NCBI GenBank assembly: GCA_902805475.1
Contig: CADCSX010000011.1
Coordinates: 491,001-555,000, forward strand
Length of the DNA: 64,000 nt
From: Entonaema liquescens
Taxonomy: Eukaryota > Ascomycota > Sordariomycetes > Xylariales > Xylariaceae
Direction of reading: 5' to 3'
Shown piece after piece: positions 46,840-59,112 of the stretch (within the stretch, counting starts at the first letter, position 1; each line of letters begins with the position of its first letter). Below the pieces are notes generated by a model. That model made no database searches. It was not told where the DNA came from and worked only from the letters and a program-made list of their open reading frames with translations. The position numbers were made by a program, and so were the translations under genes.

Positions 46840-48615
46840 TTAACGGACGTAGCTGCGGTGCGACGGACGATCATACACGACCTCGCGCTCGACGATGCGC
46901 TCGTCATCGACAGTATCCCAGTTCAAGGAGTGTCTATGGCGGTGTCGGCGGTCCCAATCGCGGCTCCACTGTGCCTCTTCGGCTCTGCGTCTCTTAGCGC
47001 GACGGATGTCATCCGACACGGTCACGAGCTCGAGAACGTCCTCCTGGTTAGAAAAATAGGGTTAGCACAACTACTGTGAGATGTGGTGTGAAACAGGGGA
47101 AGAAGAATAAAAAATGATTATGAGACTTACATAGCGCAGGTACTGCATCACGTAGAAGAACCACTCCGTCTCCTCGTACTCGTACCCCATCCGCTCGATG
47201 GCCTCGCGGGTCACGAGGTCCTTGGTGATCTCGGTCCACATCTCGTTGCGCTTGCGGGGCGCCGGCCTGTCGCCGTCGCGGATCGAGATCCGCCGGTCCT
47301 GGATCTCCTCGACCTCGACCTCTCGGTCGCGCGACCGCTCCCGCTTGTCGTACACCTGTATGCTGAGCCGTTCCCGCTCGCGCGATTGCTCGCGATCCCG
47401 GATAGGTTCCCGAATAGGCTCGCTCACGGCGCTCATGGGCGTTCCCTCCCGCTCGGGGATGAACTTGGATCGCCGTACGCCGCTGTACCGCTGCCAGGTC
47501 ACTTCGGCAGCGGCGCCTCCTACGCCGTCCATCTTCACGCGCTCCGTGCCGGGCGGCACGTCGACGATTGTCCAGTCTTTGGTAGCGCCGTGGTATGCCT
47601 CTCCTATGCGGCCGCGCGAGTCGATCTTATCAGTGATGTATTCAGCTTCGTCGTCGTAGTCTGGTCTTGGGGGCGGTGCGGCAGAATGAGCCCTTCGTCG
47701 AGAGTCTACACGAAGTATTTCGTGGTCTCTCTCGATTACCAAGTCGTCTTCATCATAGTACGTCGGCTGCCGGCGTGGGCGGGGCCGCTCACGCGGGCGA
47801 GACCGCGACCGAGTTCGTTCGCGAATGTCAACATCTGTCTCATTACGGCGGATATCAATATCGATATCCAAGTCCCGCTCTCTAGTCTGAGGCGGTGCAG
47901 TACGTGGAGGTGGGGGCGGAGTGGGAGGTTTAGCCCGTATGAGACCTATTAAATATTAGAAATGAGTTGCTTTGAGTTGGGAATTTTCTAAATTGGTAGA
48001 ACTTACCATGATCGATGTCACGATAGTGAGTAATGACCTCGCGCTCGATTGTGGGTCCCCTGATGACTGGAGGCGCTGGAGGTGGGGGCGGGGGTGAAGG
48101 ACTAGGTGAGGGGCTCGCTCCTTTTCACGCTCAATACGTAGGTGGATGAGGTCTCGCTCTCGCTCTTTGTCTGGGGTTGGTGACCTCTCCCGTCGTCTTT
48201 CAATTTTGCGAGTTTCCACTCTCACAGCGGCAGGAGGCGGAGATGGAGAAGGTGATCGCTCGATAAATCTAGGCCGACGCTCCGGGGGCATTGAAGGAGC
48301 CCGCTCACGGTCTCTCTCGACGATGCGCTCCCGGTACCTCACAGGGCTGGGACTGCGACGTCGACGGTCGACAGTCTCAACTTCACGCTGGCGTAGGACC
48401 AGCGGACCAGCTTCTGTCCGCCTAACATCTTCTCTAAGAAATGCAGGAGTACGATCTCTATCTACGTCGTCAAAATCCCTCACGGGTGCTCTGCGTGGTG
48501 GACTGCGACGTCGCGGCAAGGGATCTAAATCATCATCCCGAGCCGGTACCCTCCGCGGCGGGCCGGAGTCATAATATCTGTCGTCCACATCGGACCGACT
48601 AGTTCTATAAGACAT
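46840..48615 (-). CDS. DUF8035-type Arg/Glu/Asp-rich protein (frame interrupted once)
   Basis: Uncharacterised fungal family; the composition suggests a nuclear or RNA-associated disordered protein. Exons 48615-48007, 47945-47131 and 47043-46840. Most of the protein is charged low complexity (RRVPARDDDLDPLPRRRSPP, RERTRSRSRPRERPRPRR). A mid-protein folded segment reads EAYHGATKDWTIVDVPPGTERV. The C-terminal conserved domain reads EMWTEITKDLVTREAIERMGYEYEETEWFF, then YVMQYLRYEDVLELV. In exon 1 the frame beginning at ATG 48615 runs off-family after EKERAP; the frame two bases on gives SPSPSPSPPPPPPAP and ERE-VITHYRDIDHG, which splices in phase. One missing base near the TTTT at 48122-48125 restores 542 residues. 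The family name is from memory of the C-terminal domain. Confidence 0.75.
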
Positions 48616-51371
48616 CTCCTTGAGCCTTGAGCTTATATATAAATCTTGGTGCTCAAGGGGATCGTTGAAGGAAAAGATGAAAGGTTGAGTATATCAATTG
48701 CGAGTGTAAGGATTCACCGCTGAGGTGCGTCACTCTGCGGCGGTAGCGGGTAGATGAGCAACCTCAATAGCTGTGGACTGAAATGGAAATGATCAACACG
48801 AAAGAGTAGCGTAGACTGCGTGCCGCGGTTGTTTGAGTTGAAATCTCCTGGAATATTAATTCCCTAGTAGAATATCTTGATGGTTTAACAACAGTTGGAA
48901 AAAGTTGGAAGATCCGTCTGAGTTATTAGAGCTGAGGGTAGGTAGTCAGAAGGAACCTTGAGCTGATGGGGGTCACACGATTTGTAGGCCAGGATCTGTG
49001 CCGTTGCTTGTCGTGTGAAGTAGCTAATAAGGCCTCATCGGATTGGGTGTCAATGCTGTTAAAGGCAGTGATACAAAACTGACAGGTTCACGGAGAGAAA
49101 TGCCAGATGTCGTCGCGAGTTAAAAGTATAATTCTAGACAGGAAAGAAGCTAAGGGAAGACAAACGTCGTCATACCACAGCAAGCTGGGAGACCCGGGAC
49201 TAATAAAGCATACGAAAAGAAGCAGGGGGGTTCGCTTGGAGCGGTGGGCGGGAATCAAGGAAGGCTAGGGCTGTTAAGCTAAGCTAGACTCCTCACGACC
49301 TGGCGATACTACGTCCGGTACGAGGAGGAGAGTGGAGGGGGGGAAACGGGGGGAGAGACAACGGGTAGAAGAAAAGAATGTCACGGAATCAGGCGAAGAA
49401 GAACTATGCAGGTAACCAGAAATAAGAAAAATAGAAATATAATAGATTCATAGATTGTGGCTTGGCTTTTTTGAATATGGGCTATGGCTATGGGCCCTTT
49501 TCCTCTCCCTCGTCCTAACCTAGTACGTCTTGGGAACGACCTGTACGACCTGTACGTCCTGTACGTCTTGTACGTCTTGTACGTCTCAAATGTCTTGAGA
49601 TTCTGCGTGAACCTGTTTCGCTTACTCACTCAGCAGATCGCTGCAGGCTGAGCGTGACGGATGCCCTCGTGAGACAGCGAGGCCATGCTAATATGTGAGA
49701 CAAGCAAACGGCCATACGCTGTTGGGCATCCAAATGAGCAGGCTACGGATCCAGGGCCAGTAGCGTATGCAATATCGACCATGCGATAGAACCGGGGCAT
49801 AACCACGCGCCACCTTTTTTTTTTTGCTCACGATACCTCCACTGAAACTGGTCTGCCTAGGCCTTCTCTCATTCATTCATTCATTCATTGACCCATGTTG
49901 CGTTGCCTGTGTTGCTGCATTGCTGTATTGCTGCGTGCTGCGTGCTGCGTCAGAAATGCCGAACGCTCTCCTCACCGATTTTACAGAATACACCCAGTTG
50001 TCAGTTGTTTTTTTCTTTTTCTTTCAGCATCGAAATAAATCGAATGCATCATACATAATACCAGGTTGCATATTGTATATGCCAAGTCGCAGGTGAGTGG
50101 TTGGAGAGGTTGGTAGACGGGCATTCGGATAGGTGCAGAGAAGCCTGAAGGAACCTGAAGGAGGAAGAAAAATGGTGGGGTCGAAACCAGTGGGGAGGAC
50201 GCTGACGCAATGATGCAGTGGTCGAAGTGACCGCAGCAGCTCAGTTAATGCTTTCCCTGTCTTTTTTGCCTATCTAGCCGCTCCTGTTTTTTTCGTAAGG
50301 CCTCCGTAGATATCCACGCTCGGACCACATTATGATAAATGCCCTATTTATGTAACTTTGTACCGACTTCGCTGCAATGGTACCATAAGTACATTCATAT
50401 ATGTACATATTTTACCTAATAATAATCTATACGCTAATGTGCTTAGATAATGTCAACTAGAATAATTCGTTATTAAGAGGCGGAAATCACGGGATTTTGA
50501 TTCGACAATTCTAAAGGACAACGAGATGCGTCTATTCATAACATCTGCAAGGGATTTTCTAGTGTAAACTATGGACGCTATCGACACTATTGGACTACAG
50601 GATATCCATCTCGTTCTCCATATAATCAGGAACTCCCCCTTATGAGGATCAGTTATACATGACGATCTAGTCATTGGGCATCAAAAGACCTGAGATGGCG
50701 TGTCGCTCTCGCGAACCCTGCGTCAGATAAACCCTTGCATCGACGAACTCATCTCGGTTCTAGATCTCATAGGATACAAGGAGCTTTCTAGGCGATTCGC
50801 CATCTTTTCTAAGAGATCTCGTGACCAATTGAACTTCGGAGTTGGTTCGCCCAGGCTGATCCGCAGATCAAGGTTACCGGGCCGTGCCGGACACCACTGA
50901 GGTTCTCGAATCTCGGCTATCTGGTTCACTTGAAGGTTTCTCCTGTTAATATGACACTTCGACAAGCGAGACGTTGCTTCGTTAGGAATACCCCCGAGGT
51001 ATAATTCATGTAGGTATTGGGCTGTCTTAGGGCTGCTGGCCGACAACTGATATGTGAGTATTCACGCATCACCAAACAAGACGCTATCACGATCAACCCG
51101 CTTTCTAAACAAATAGAATATTATGACTTATCATTCTTTACTTATATACATTATAATAGCCTGTATATACAGAATAGGCGTAAGCCAGTCCTCTTTACCA
51201 TTTTGCTTTAGGTACGCTCGGACATATCCGCCCAGTGCCAGAAATTCGCTTCTATTTGTCGACATAGAAAACCCGATATAACCAAGATATGAATATTTCT
51301 TCTCTTTTTCTCAAAGAATCTCCTTTTTACTATGAGAGCATGTATGTGTTTTTATTTTCGATTAGGTTGTA
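48616..51371. other. Gene-free 2.75 kb stretch with short tandem repeats
   Basis: The left end is the upstream region of the DUF8035-type gene. Short repeats (the 9-mer array listed separately, (ATTC)n near 49869-49890, a T/A run near 49814) are present. Frames near 50.7-51.0 kb overlap on both strands and start from non-ATG codons, so I do not call a gene. Confidence 0.45.
49543..49587. repeat. Tandem array of a 9-bp unit, five copies
   Basis: Five consecutive units of GTACGNCYN-type sequence: GTACGACCT, GTACGTCCT, GTACGTCTT twice, GTACGTCTC. Confidence 0.9.
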
Positions 51372-53310
51372 TCACGGCATCTCCTTAATATGATCCTCGC
51401 CCATTAACTCGACGGGTTTCGTATCCCCGGGCATCTCTTGCGGGTGTTGTTGTTGGTAATAATATTGTTGCTGCTGTGGCTGCTGCTGTTGTTGATATTG
51501 TTGTTGTGGTGGTTGTTGTTGTTGCTGGTATTGCACCCCATTCTCTCCTGTATACGTCCATCCTCCATTCTGCGTAAACCCTGCCTGTTGCGGATACGCC
51601 GCTGCCGCTGGTGGTTGTGCGTATCCGTCCGCAGTCACGGCATATCCCATCTGTTGCGGGTAAACGACCCCTTGTTGTGTTTGTGGCTGTTGCTGTCCAT
51701 ACCCTGGCTGAACGGGCTGAGTCTGTGGATATCCTGCATAAGTCTGCGGTGCACCATACCCATACTGGTACCCGTCGGCACCAGCAACCGGTTGAGCCCC
51801 GATCTGCGCTCCATCTGGCCCATACGCTGGTCCTGGTCCTGCTGCAGTATCTGGCTTATACTGATCTCTTCTCACCGCCGCCATCGCCGCTGCAGCTGCT
51901 TCGTCGATTCTCCGCTGTCGTCGACGGAGTAACCACAACACAAATGGTGTTCCTGCAAGTGCGATAACACCTAGTGTTACGCCAACACTGATTCCTGCCT
52001 TCGCGCCATCACTTAGTTCCCCACTATCCTGATCTGAGGGCTCAGTGGCGGTAGCTACTGGGACTTGCGCTCCGGTGGTTTGGCTGGAGTTGGTGCTAGG
52101 TAGCACGGCGGCGGACTGCCATTTCCCGTGGTCGCCGTTGAGTTCGACCATGTGGCCGCCGCTCATGTAGTACAAGCGCGTGATGTGACTTCCGGCATCG
52201 CTCGCGACCGCAATCGGGGCACCCGCCGCGTCGGCTATGGGCCAAGATTTCTCGTCGTCATCCGGGCGCGGGGCTATGCTCCATGTGCTATTATCATCGC
52301 TATTACTAGCCTGGTACAATTTCTTGTCCGTGCCGATGTAGAAGATGCTCCGTGTGTTCTTGTTATTAACAGTCACGGCGAGCGCAGATGCCTTGCCGTC
52401 CCAGGCCGGGAGAGTATAATTCGGGCTACTCGAGCTGAGCTTGAGATCGGAAGCCTTTGTTGCGTTGGTTGAGCGATTGCCTGTCCGTGTCAATGGCTCT
52501 GGGAACGAAGCTGGAAATCACGATTAGCGCTACAGATAGAATAAGCCTCAAGGTCAATCTCACATATATGCCACATGTTGTCGCTGTAAAGTTGTGATAC
52601 CCCAATATTCTCGCCATCTCTAGGTCTCACGACTGAGATATTGGTATTAGAGAAGGTAGACCCAATTGCTTGCGAAGAAGCCGCATCGTGAGAAACTACC
52701 CCATAATAAGTCCACGTCGTGCTAGGCGTATACCCGATTGCGTGAAGAGTCCCTTCGAGATCATTGTAATATACTCTGTATCCATCCGTTGATCCAAGCA
52801 GCACAGCTGACAAGCCTGAGTCTGGCGATACCTTAGGAGCTCCCCCGGAGACGACATACTCGCCCGTATTTTCCCAGTGCCCCGTATTCCAATCGCATTT
52901 TAAGAGCGCATTGATAATCTCATCGTTATTATCCATGTAGAAAATTGATGCCTGTTAGCTGGCGTCAGCAACACTTCCACTTGATCTAACTGGCTCCACT
53001 TTGCCGTGGTGAGAGCATCTCAGCTCTTACTTACCCGAGCAGTTTCGCCATCCATCCACCCCGCCGCGGACAGGCTCGTTTTGTTCTTGGGTTTGTGATC
53101 GTTGAAAGGAGCTATGAGCGTCTTGTCGTCTGGGAATATCGGTGTGTAATTGCCATTGCAGAGACTATATCGTATACCGCCAGTATCGTCGTCCTGCAGT
53201 ATAAAGCTGGGACCCCTCGTATTCCACCATGCCGCTATGGAGCCACATGACACTTGTCCGGCGAGCAGCCATACTGACAGGTAAAATATGGATGTGAATC
53301 TCGTAGACAT
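51372..53310 (-). CDS. Single-pass membrane protein with fucose-lectin-like ectodomain and Gln/Tyr/Pro-rich tail
   Basis: Predicted cell-surface glycan-binding protein. Exons 53310-53035, 52951-52564 and 52510-51372 give 600 residues in frame. An N-terminal signal peptide (FTSIFYLSVWLLAGQVSCGS) precedes about 350 residues of repeated beta-strand motifs of the fungal fucose-specific lectin type (ASIFYMDNNDEIINALL, GYRVYYNDLEGTLHAIGY, ITRLYYMSGGHMVEL). A Ser/Thr stalk (TNSSQTTGAQVPVATATEPS) leads to one membrane helix (AGISVGVTLGVIALAGTPFVLWLL) and a stop-transfer cluster RRRQRR. The cytoplasmic tail of about 180 residues is rich in Gln, Tyr, Pro and Gly, with Q runs up to five, and has a prion-like composition. 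The lectin call rests on repeat style, not on a confirmed sugar site. Confidence 0.78.
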
Positions 53311-55210
53311 TATCGTTAGGGAGCGCGTGGGCTCTTCGGTATCCGCTTAGATAATAAATTTTTCTTTTTGAGAGGGAAAGAAAACTAGCATATGAAAACG
53401 CCAGCCATATTATCGTGCTCAAGTCCCAAGTACAGTCGACAAACGCAAGACAAAATCCAAAGAACCGCAAGCCACGCAAAACTATAAACAGAGCTAAAGA
53501 GAGAGAGAAGAGATAAAAAAAAATAAGATTCGAAAAAAAAAGAGAGAGAGTTATGAGAAATGGGACCGATGAGATCTCACCTACCCAAGGTGTGTATTAA
53601 GTGGTATCCGGTAAGCCACTAAGTATCCAAGTAGTATATGTGCAGGGATAAAACATGCCCCAACTGATCGATTTGGGAGAAGTCTGGAACAAATCATCCT
53701 GATCTACCAAAGACTTTTACTCTTGTGCCATTTGCGCACTTACTACCTTACACCACTTTCGGACGGAGGTGCTGTATGTATGTATGTATGTATGCAGGGC
53801 CCGCAAAGAAATTCATGGCTTGCTACATAATCCTTAAAGATCTGGGGTCTGGAGAGGAGGACGTTACACCGGAAAGGATTTCGGGGTTACTCGCATTTAC
53901 TTGGGTACGTTTCGATCGACAACTGGCAATTCCAGCCCTAGACCCGGCTAGATGAATTGGGTAGGTGAGATAGTACGTGGGTACATCGTGTGTGTCTAGA
54001 GCTTATCCTCTTTCGACGAGGGACTAGATGATCGCAAGCTTGAGCAATTTAGAAGAGTAGAAAACATCTTGTTGGAAAGTTAGTTATATCTATCTAGCAT
54101 AGTTTAGTTAAGTGTTGTATAAAAATGTATTATCGAATTGTATGATAGTCTTCTCGATACAAGTTGGGCTTTTGGGGGCTATAAGACAACTCGAACTATG
54201 ACGTCTACAAGTACAAAGTAACAGCGAAGTTCGCCGCGGGTAGCATTTTATAGAAATTGGCATGGGGCACAGCCTGTGGCCAATTGAGTACTTTATAATA
54301 ATAAAAGGACTGAAGCCGTACGAGCTGTTAGAGCTGTCCAAAATCAGCAGGCAGTAAGTTATGAAGCAGTCGTATGTTGGAAGTAATTCGAGGCCGGACC
54401 TGCAATTTAGAGTCGTATTGTTCTATTTTCTACGCGTTTTCGCTTATAGATCTGGCGTCGAAGGTAGTATTCTCGGAATGGGGACGACTTGGTGGTTGTA
54501 GTTGTGGGGGCTTTTATCCGATCATAACTTAAGCATGTGAAATTCATATTCTGGTAACTAACTAAATACAAACGCTTAACTAAGTATTAGTTAGTTATCT
54601 TATTCTCAAACATTGACAACATATGAAATAGACACATATCCTCAGTATCATCAGTATGAAAATTTAATTTGCTTTCTTACAAAGTCTTGTGAGAGTTAGG
54701 TCCTGTAAGCTGTAAGTTCTTGAAGGAGTTAGTACAAGAGACAACTAGCTTCCAGGAATAGCAGCTGCTGGCGCTTGAAAACCAACACGACGCCCGTGCA
54801 CGTGCCTTCGGCCGGGTATCCCGAGACGGGTCCTTCCTATTGTGAGACATTGTGGCTTGCCTGGGGGGGCGTAAATCACTTGCAGATTGTGGCGAAACCA
54901 ACTCTCCGTCAACTCTTGATTGAAACCGTCTCGGCTTTTGTCTATTATCTCTAACTTAGGGGCTCTTCTATCTCGGCCCCGTTAACCTGTTGATTAAAAT
55001 GCTGTTAGCTGATTCGATCTTCGATTTCTGACAATTCATAATATAATGCAATTTGAGCATAGTTAGTCTTTTTTATTTACTCATAGTTCCCTGTATAATT
55101 TGCTAAGTTTAATAAATCACCGTTACGACAAATACTAGTTATCTAGCCCCTGGGTCAGGAAGTATGATATCCAATTCAACTATATCTGCTATGTCAAGCT
55201 TCACCAAGGA
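53311..55210. other. Gene-free stretch upstream of the lectin-like gene
   Basis: Upstream region of the lectin-like gene, with an A/G-rich tract near 53500-53550 and a (GTAT)n run near 53772-53794. No gene is supported. Confidence 0.45.
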
Positions 55211-55738
55211 TCATGAATGATTTAGCACGACGGCAACGGCGTCTTCCCGCTCCTTACCCGTTGATGTAAGCTCAGGCGTGGCCAATATCCCTGCATCTCG
55301 TACCGTTTCATTCGGGACCATCTTCATGATTTAGTCCCGAACCTCTGGACTCAGCTTAACAGCTTCGTCTACTAGGATTCCGGGCGAAACTTGAGTCTGT
55401 ATTGAAACAAGCAACGCAGACTTCCTCCGTTTATCCAATCGGATAGAACCGCTACCCCAGATTATCTCCAATCCGACACATGGCACATGCCATATCAATG
55501 CTTCGTAATCGAATGCCTTCTTGGCAAAGTCACATACGGACCCGAGAGGCTGAAGCTATATGAACACTCGGTTCCCTCCCACCTCGCCTTCCTACAATCC
55601 ACGTGGCAAGGGGTCCAGCAACCGAGTTGTCCCATTAGCACATATGGTTATGTCGGGTTATAACCAATTAGCATATACTCTTTAGGAGGAATGCTATGCG
55701 TCTTCGCCCGGAAACCTCAGCTGTAGTATATCCCAACG
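55211..55738 (-). pseudogene. Possible decayed coding sequence, family not recognised
   Basis: One minus-strand frame reads as plausible protein across several nonsense codons. The longest clean part is 74 codons (55555-55334), including KKAFDYEALIWHV, VGLEIIWGSGSIRLDKRRK and LVDEAVKLSPEVRD, then TAA at 55331-55333, and about 40 more open codons (KMVPNETVRDAGILATPEL) to a final TGA at 55211. Upstream the same frame reads PDITICANGTTRLLDPLPRGL between further TAG/TAA codons, one at 55556-55558. TAG and TAA, the two codons that C-to-T change makes from Gln codons, are the only internal stops seen. I do not recognise the family, and chance cannot be excluded. Confidence 0.3.
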
Positions 55739-56442
55739 AAACCCATCATCCTATCTGACATGCATGCATTAGCCAGGTAAAGCACGTTTCCCACGCCTTT
55801 GCAACCACCATAAGCCGTGTCCGGAGGGTGTCTGGACTTTTAGCGAGTGCTTAGCAGGCATATAAAAGAGAACATAAGCCAAATCGAAATGGTGGTAGGT
55901 TGCCGAGTTGAGGAGGGGTAAAACCATCCTTCCGGGTAGTTGGGTATGTACATGAGGGATATACGAACGGCTCTTCCCTTCCCCTTCCGCTTACATCTTC
56001 ATACTTACCACCACTACTTTGAAGTGAAAGCTAATAAGCAAAGGAGCTATGAGATGAGGAGATAGATGAACATCGCTAATGAGACGACCACCTGAACACT
56101 ACGCACCAAGATATGCCTCAAGCAGCTCTAATACTAACGAAAATTAGGTACGCCACAAGGACTTGGTCCTATTTGTTATTACTACCACGTATGAATCATT
56201 GGCGTAATTGTTTGTCTAATACAACTAATATCTAAGACCATTGTATAAAACTATAGAATATTAAATCATCTGCAACAACCTCGAATTTTGTGAAAGCTTC
56301 GATAATAATGTTGTCTTGGTAAGCATATACTCAGAAGAGAAAGACTACCGTCAAAGAGGAACGTCAACCTTATGTAATATCCCGGAAGTACTTCAAGACA
56401 CCGTAAAATAAATCATAATCATGCTCGCATAACCGTACCAAT
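55739..56442. other. Intergenic region, 3' flank of phosphofructokinase
   Basis: No convincing gene. A second short minus-strand frame here (ending near 55700) may be more of the decayed sequence to the left. Confidence 0.35.
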
Positions 56443-59112
56443 CTATCTACCTAGGTATTGTCCCAATATTGTAACTCCCAACCCAGCCGGCCGCCCACTA
56501 TACTTTGGTCTCCAACCCCTTTTACTCCTTGATAAGCCCGCGCTTCGCGTCCTGGCTATGAGCCCTACTAGGCTCTTTTCAGGTAACGGGTATGGCGGGC
56601 GTCCGCCGAGGATGTCGACGACCTCCTTGTTGTCCAGCCAGTGGGCCGCTGTTGGACGTCGGTTCTTCCAGTCCGTCTCCTCGTCTTCTACTTGCTCCAT
56701 GGGCGAGAAAGCCACGTCCGCACCTCTGATACCGATAACGGAGGCACTCAGGGGGTCCTTTATTATCTTCTCAGGGTTCTTCTGGGGCTTGGGACCGTAC
56801 TGTTCGAGGTGTTGTATGCACTTGATTGCTAATCTGACAGCACGGCATCTATCCATGGCTGAGGGGACACCGCCCTGTTGCACGTGGCCGGGAATGCTGT
56901 CTCGAGATTCAAATCGGTCGTGAGCTTCCTCTCGGATGATATCCGCAATGAGCTTGGCTGAGTACACTTTGCTTGCCTTTTCATTGACAAGAATGAGTCG
57001 GCCTGCTCGTGATTGACCCTTATCTTTCGTAAAAACATCCTTAAGATGTTTGACGTCTGCGTTTAGCATATCCAAGCTGATCCCCTCTTCCGGGATGTAG
57101 ACCGCGCTCGCACCAACGCCCAGTCCTCCCAGAATTGCTACATATCCACACCTACCACCTTGGGTTTCGATAACAAAGACTCTCCTTCGGGTGGCCGATG
57201 CGGACTGCTTAATCTTGTCGCAATAGGCGACGAGTTCGTTTAGACAGGTATCGGAACCTAGTGAATATTCTGTGCCCGGGACGTTGTTTGAGATGGTCGC
57301 CGGGAGTAGCGTCATGGGGATGCAGAGCGACGGATATTTAGCTCTAGCTTTACGAAGCTGTGAGACGGAATGGAAAGCCTCGAAACCGCCGATCAGGAAT
57401 AGAGCATCGAATTCATACTTTTCGATTAACTTGGCAATGAGCTCCATACCGGACTCTTCTGGCAGTTCTCGGTTCGTTCCAATTTCCGAACCTCCTTTGC
57501 TTGCCCATCCATCTACCTCAAGCCAATCAAAGGGTCGGACAGCCCCCAGTGGCGAGTCGCCATGATGTCGAGCAAAACCAGCAAAACCGTTGTGAATCGC
57601 GAGAGGCTCATGCCCACCTATGGACTTCAAGTTAGCTGATACAGAAGAGAAAATGATACTCTCTCATTGGTGTTTTAAGGTCCATTCTTCAATGACATAA
57701 AGGGGTCAAATTTAGGAGGGGTATCTTACGGGATCGGCAATAAGCCACACCTGCACGGATAGCAGCATTCATACCACCAGCAGGTGCGCCAACGTTGATA
57801 AAGCCAATCTTCATTTTCTGCAATAGAGTTAACATTTGCAGTCTGTAAAGTCATGAGCTTTTGAACCTACCTTGGAGTCATCTAGGTGTATATCTTGGTC
57901 GAGTCCCATGGTGGTAGTCATCATGTAAGACTTGTATTGGTCGGAGAACTCGGTATCACGGAGTGACATTGCTTGGTCGAAGTCTTGGGCTTCGATAGCC
58001 TTTGCCACCTTTTTAGTCTCTTGCACGGCTTCCATTAGAGGCCTTCGAACGATCTTGTTCTCGGTAATAGCGATGACACAAGTCTCGGTCTCTGGCGTAG
58101 CCTCAAGTACAGCCTTAACAGCTTCCACTCCTTGTAGCGTGGCGAGCATCCTGTCGTATGCGACTGCAGTACCTCCTCTTTGGACGTGACCAAGGGTTGT
58201 AATACGGGTGTCTAGGGCTAGGCCTGATTTATCGGCTAAGAGATCTTTCACCATCTCAGGTGTGATCTTTGTGCCATGTCTATCAAGGGCACCTTCCGCG
58301 ATAATGACGATGGTTTTACGTTTGCCCCAATCTCGGTGCTTTTAAAGTTAGCACAAACCTCCCTTTCGATTGGGCTCTTAAGCCTGACAACATACCTTCC
58401 TAATGACTTGTTGCATCTCCTCCTTCCAGTTGTCCTCCCTAGGTTTCTCTGGGATAAAGATGAAGTCGGCACCGGTAGCTACACCAGCCATCAGAGCTAA
58501 CCAACCGCAATGTCTCCCCATTACCTCTATTACGAAAGCGCGGGAGTGTGAAGAGGCGGTGGCTTCGATATAATCTACCATTTCGCACACACGGGCCAAA
58601 GCGGAATAAGCGCCAATGGTGGCATCGGTTCCGGAAAGGTCATTGTCAATTGAACCCACGAGCCCTACGATATTGAGATGTCTGTACGGCTCGACCTGTT
58701 TTGCCTGTAGCTGTCCTGATGATACGAGCTCTTCAATTAGGGAAGGCCATTCGGCTCGGAATCTATCAGCGCCGGTAAGGGAGCCATCGCCGCCGCAGAT
58801 AATAAGAGCGTCAATGCCATTAAGGATAAGATTCTTGGCGGCGGTTAAACGTCCAGGTCGCTCGTAGAAAGCCATACACCTAGCCGTACCGATGAGTGTG
58901 CCACCTTCGGAAAGATATCCTCGAACATCGTTCCATTCCATTTTTCTAATGAAATTTCCACCTTGGACTAGGCCCTCGTAGCCTTCGTAGACGCAATAAG
59001 GGTCGCACTCCATGTGAATAGCCATTCGTACGACGGCCCGGACAACGGCGTTCATTCCTGGCGAATCACCGCCGGAGGTCATAACGGCGATCTTCTTCCT
59101 TGTCGTAGCCAT
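56443..59112 (-). CDS. pfkA: ATP-dependent 6-phosphofructokinase (fungal two-half form)
   Basis: Catalyses fructose-6-phosphate to fructose-1,6-bisphosphate, the main control step of glycolysis, in the cytosol. Four exons (minus strand): 59112-58396, 58338-57871, 57817-57730 and 57617-56443, giving 815 residues, the usual size of the eukaryotic tandem enzyme. The catalytic N-half shows the ATP loop AVMTSGGDSPGMNAVVRA, GGDGSLTGAD, the active-site motif GLVGSIDNDLSGTD, EVMGRHCGWLAL and LGHVQRGG. The regulatory C-half repeats the fold with altered residues (GFINVGAPAGGMNAAIRA, LFLIGGFEAF, ATISNNVPGTE, ETQGGRCGYVA, PGHVQQGG), consistent with an allosteric half. The start ATG at 59112 opens a canonical N-terminus. 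The C-terminal residues after GWRPKYSGRPAG are less conserved. Confidence 0.95.

Noticed and set aside
50723..51046. Minus-strand frame of 107 codons overlapping a plus-strand frame
   Set aside because: It starts from TTG, has no family features, and the reverse strand is open over the same bases, a sign of chance composition.
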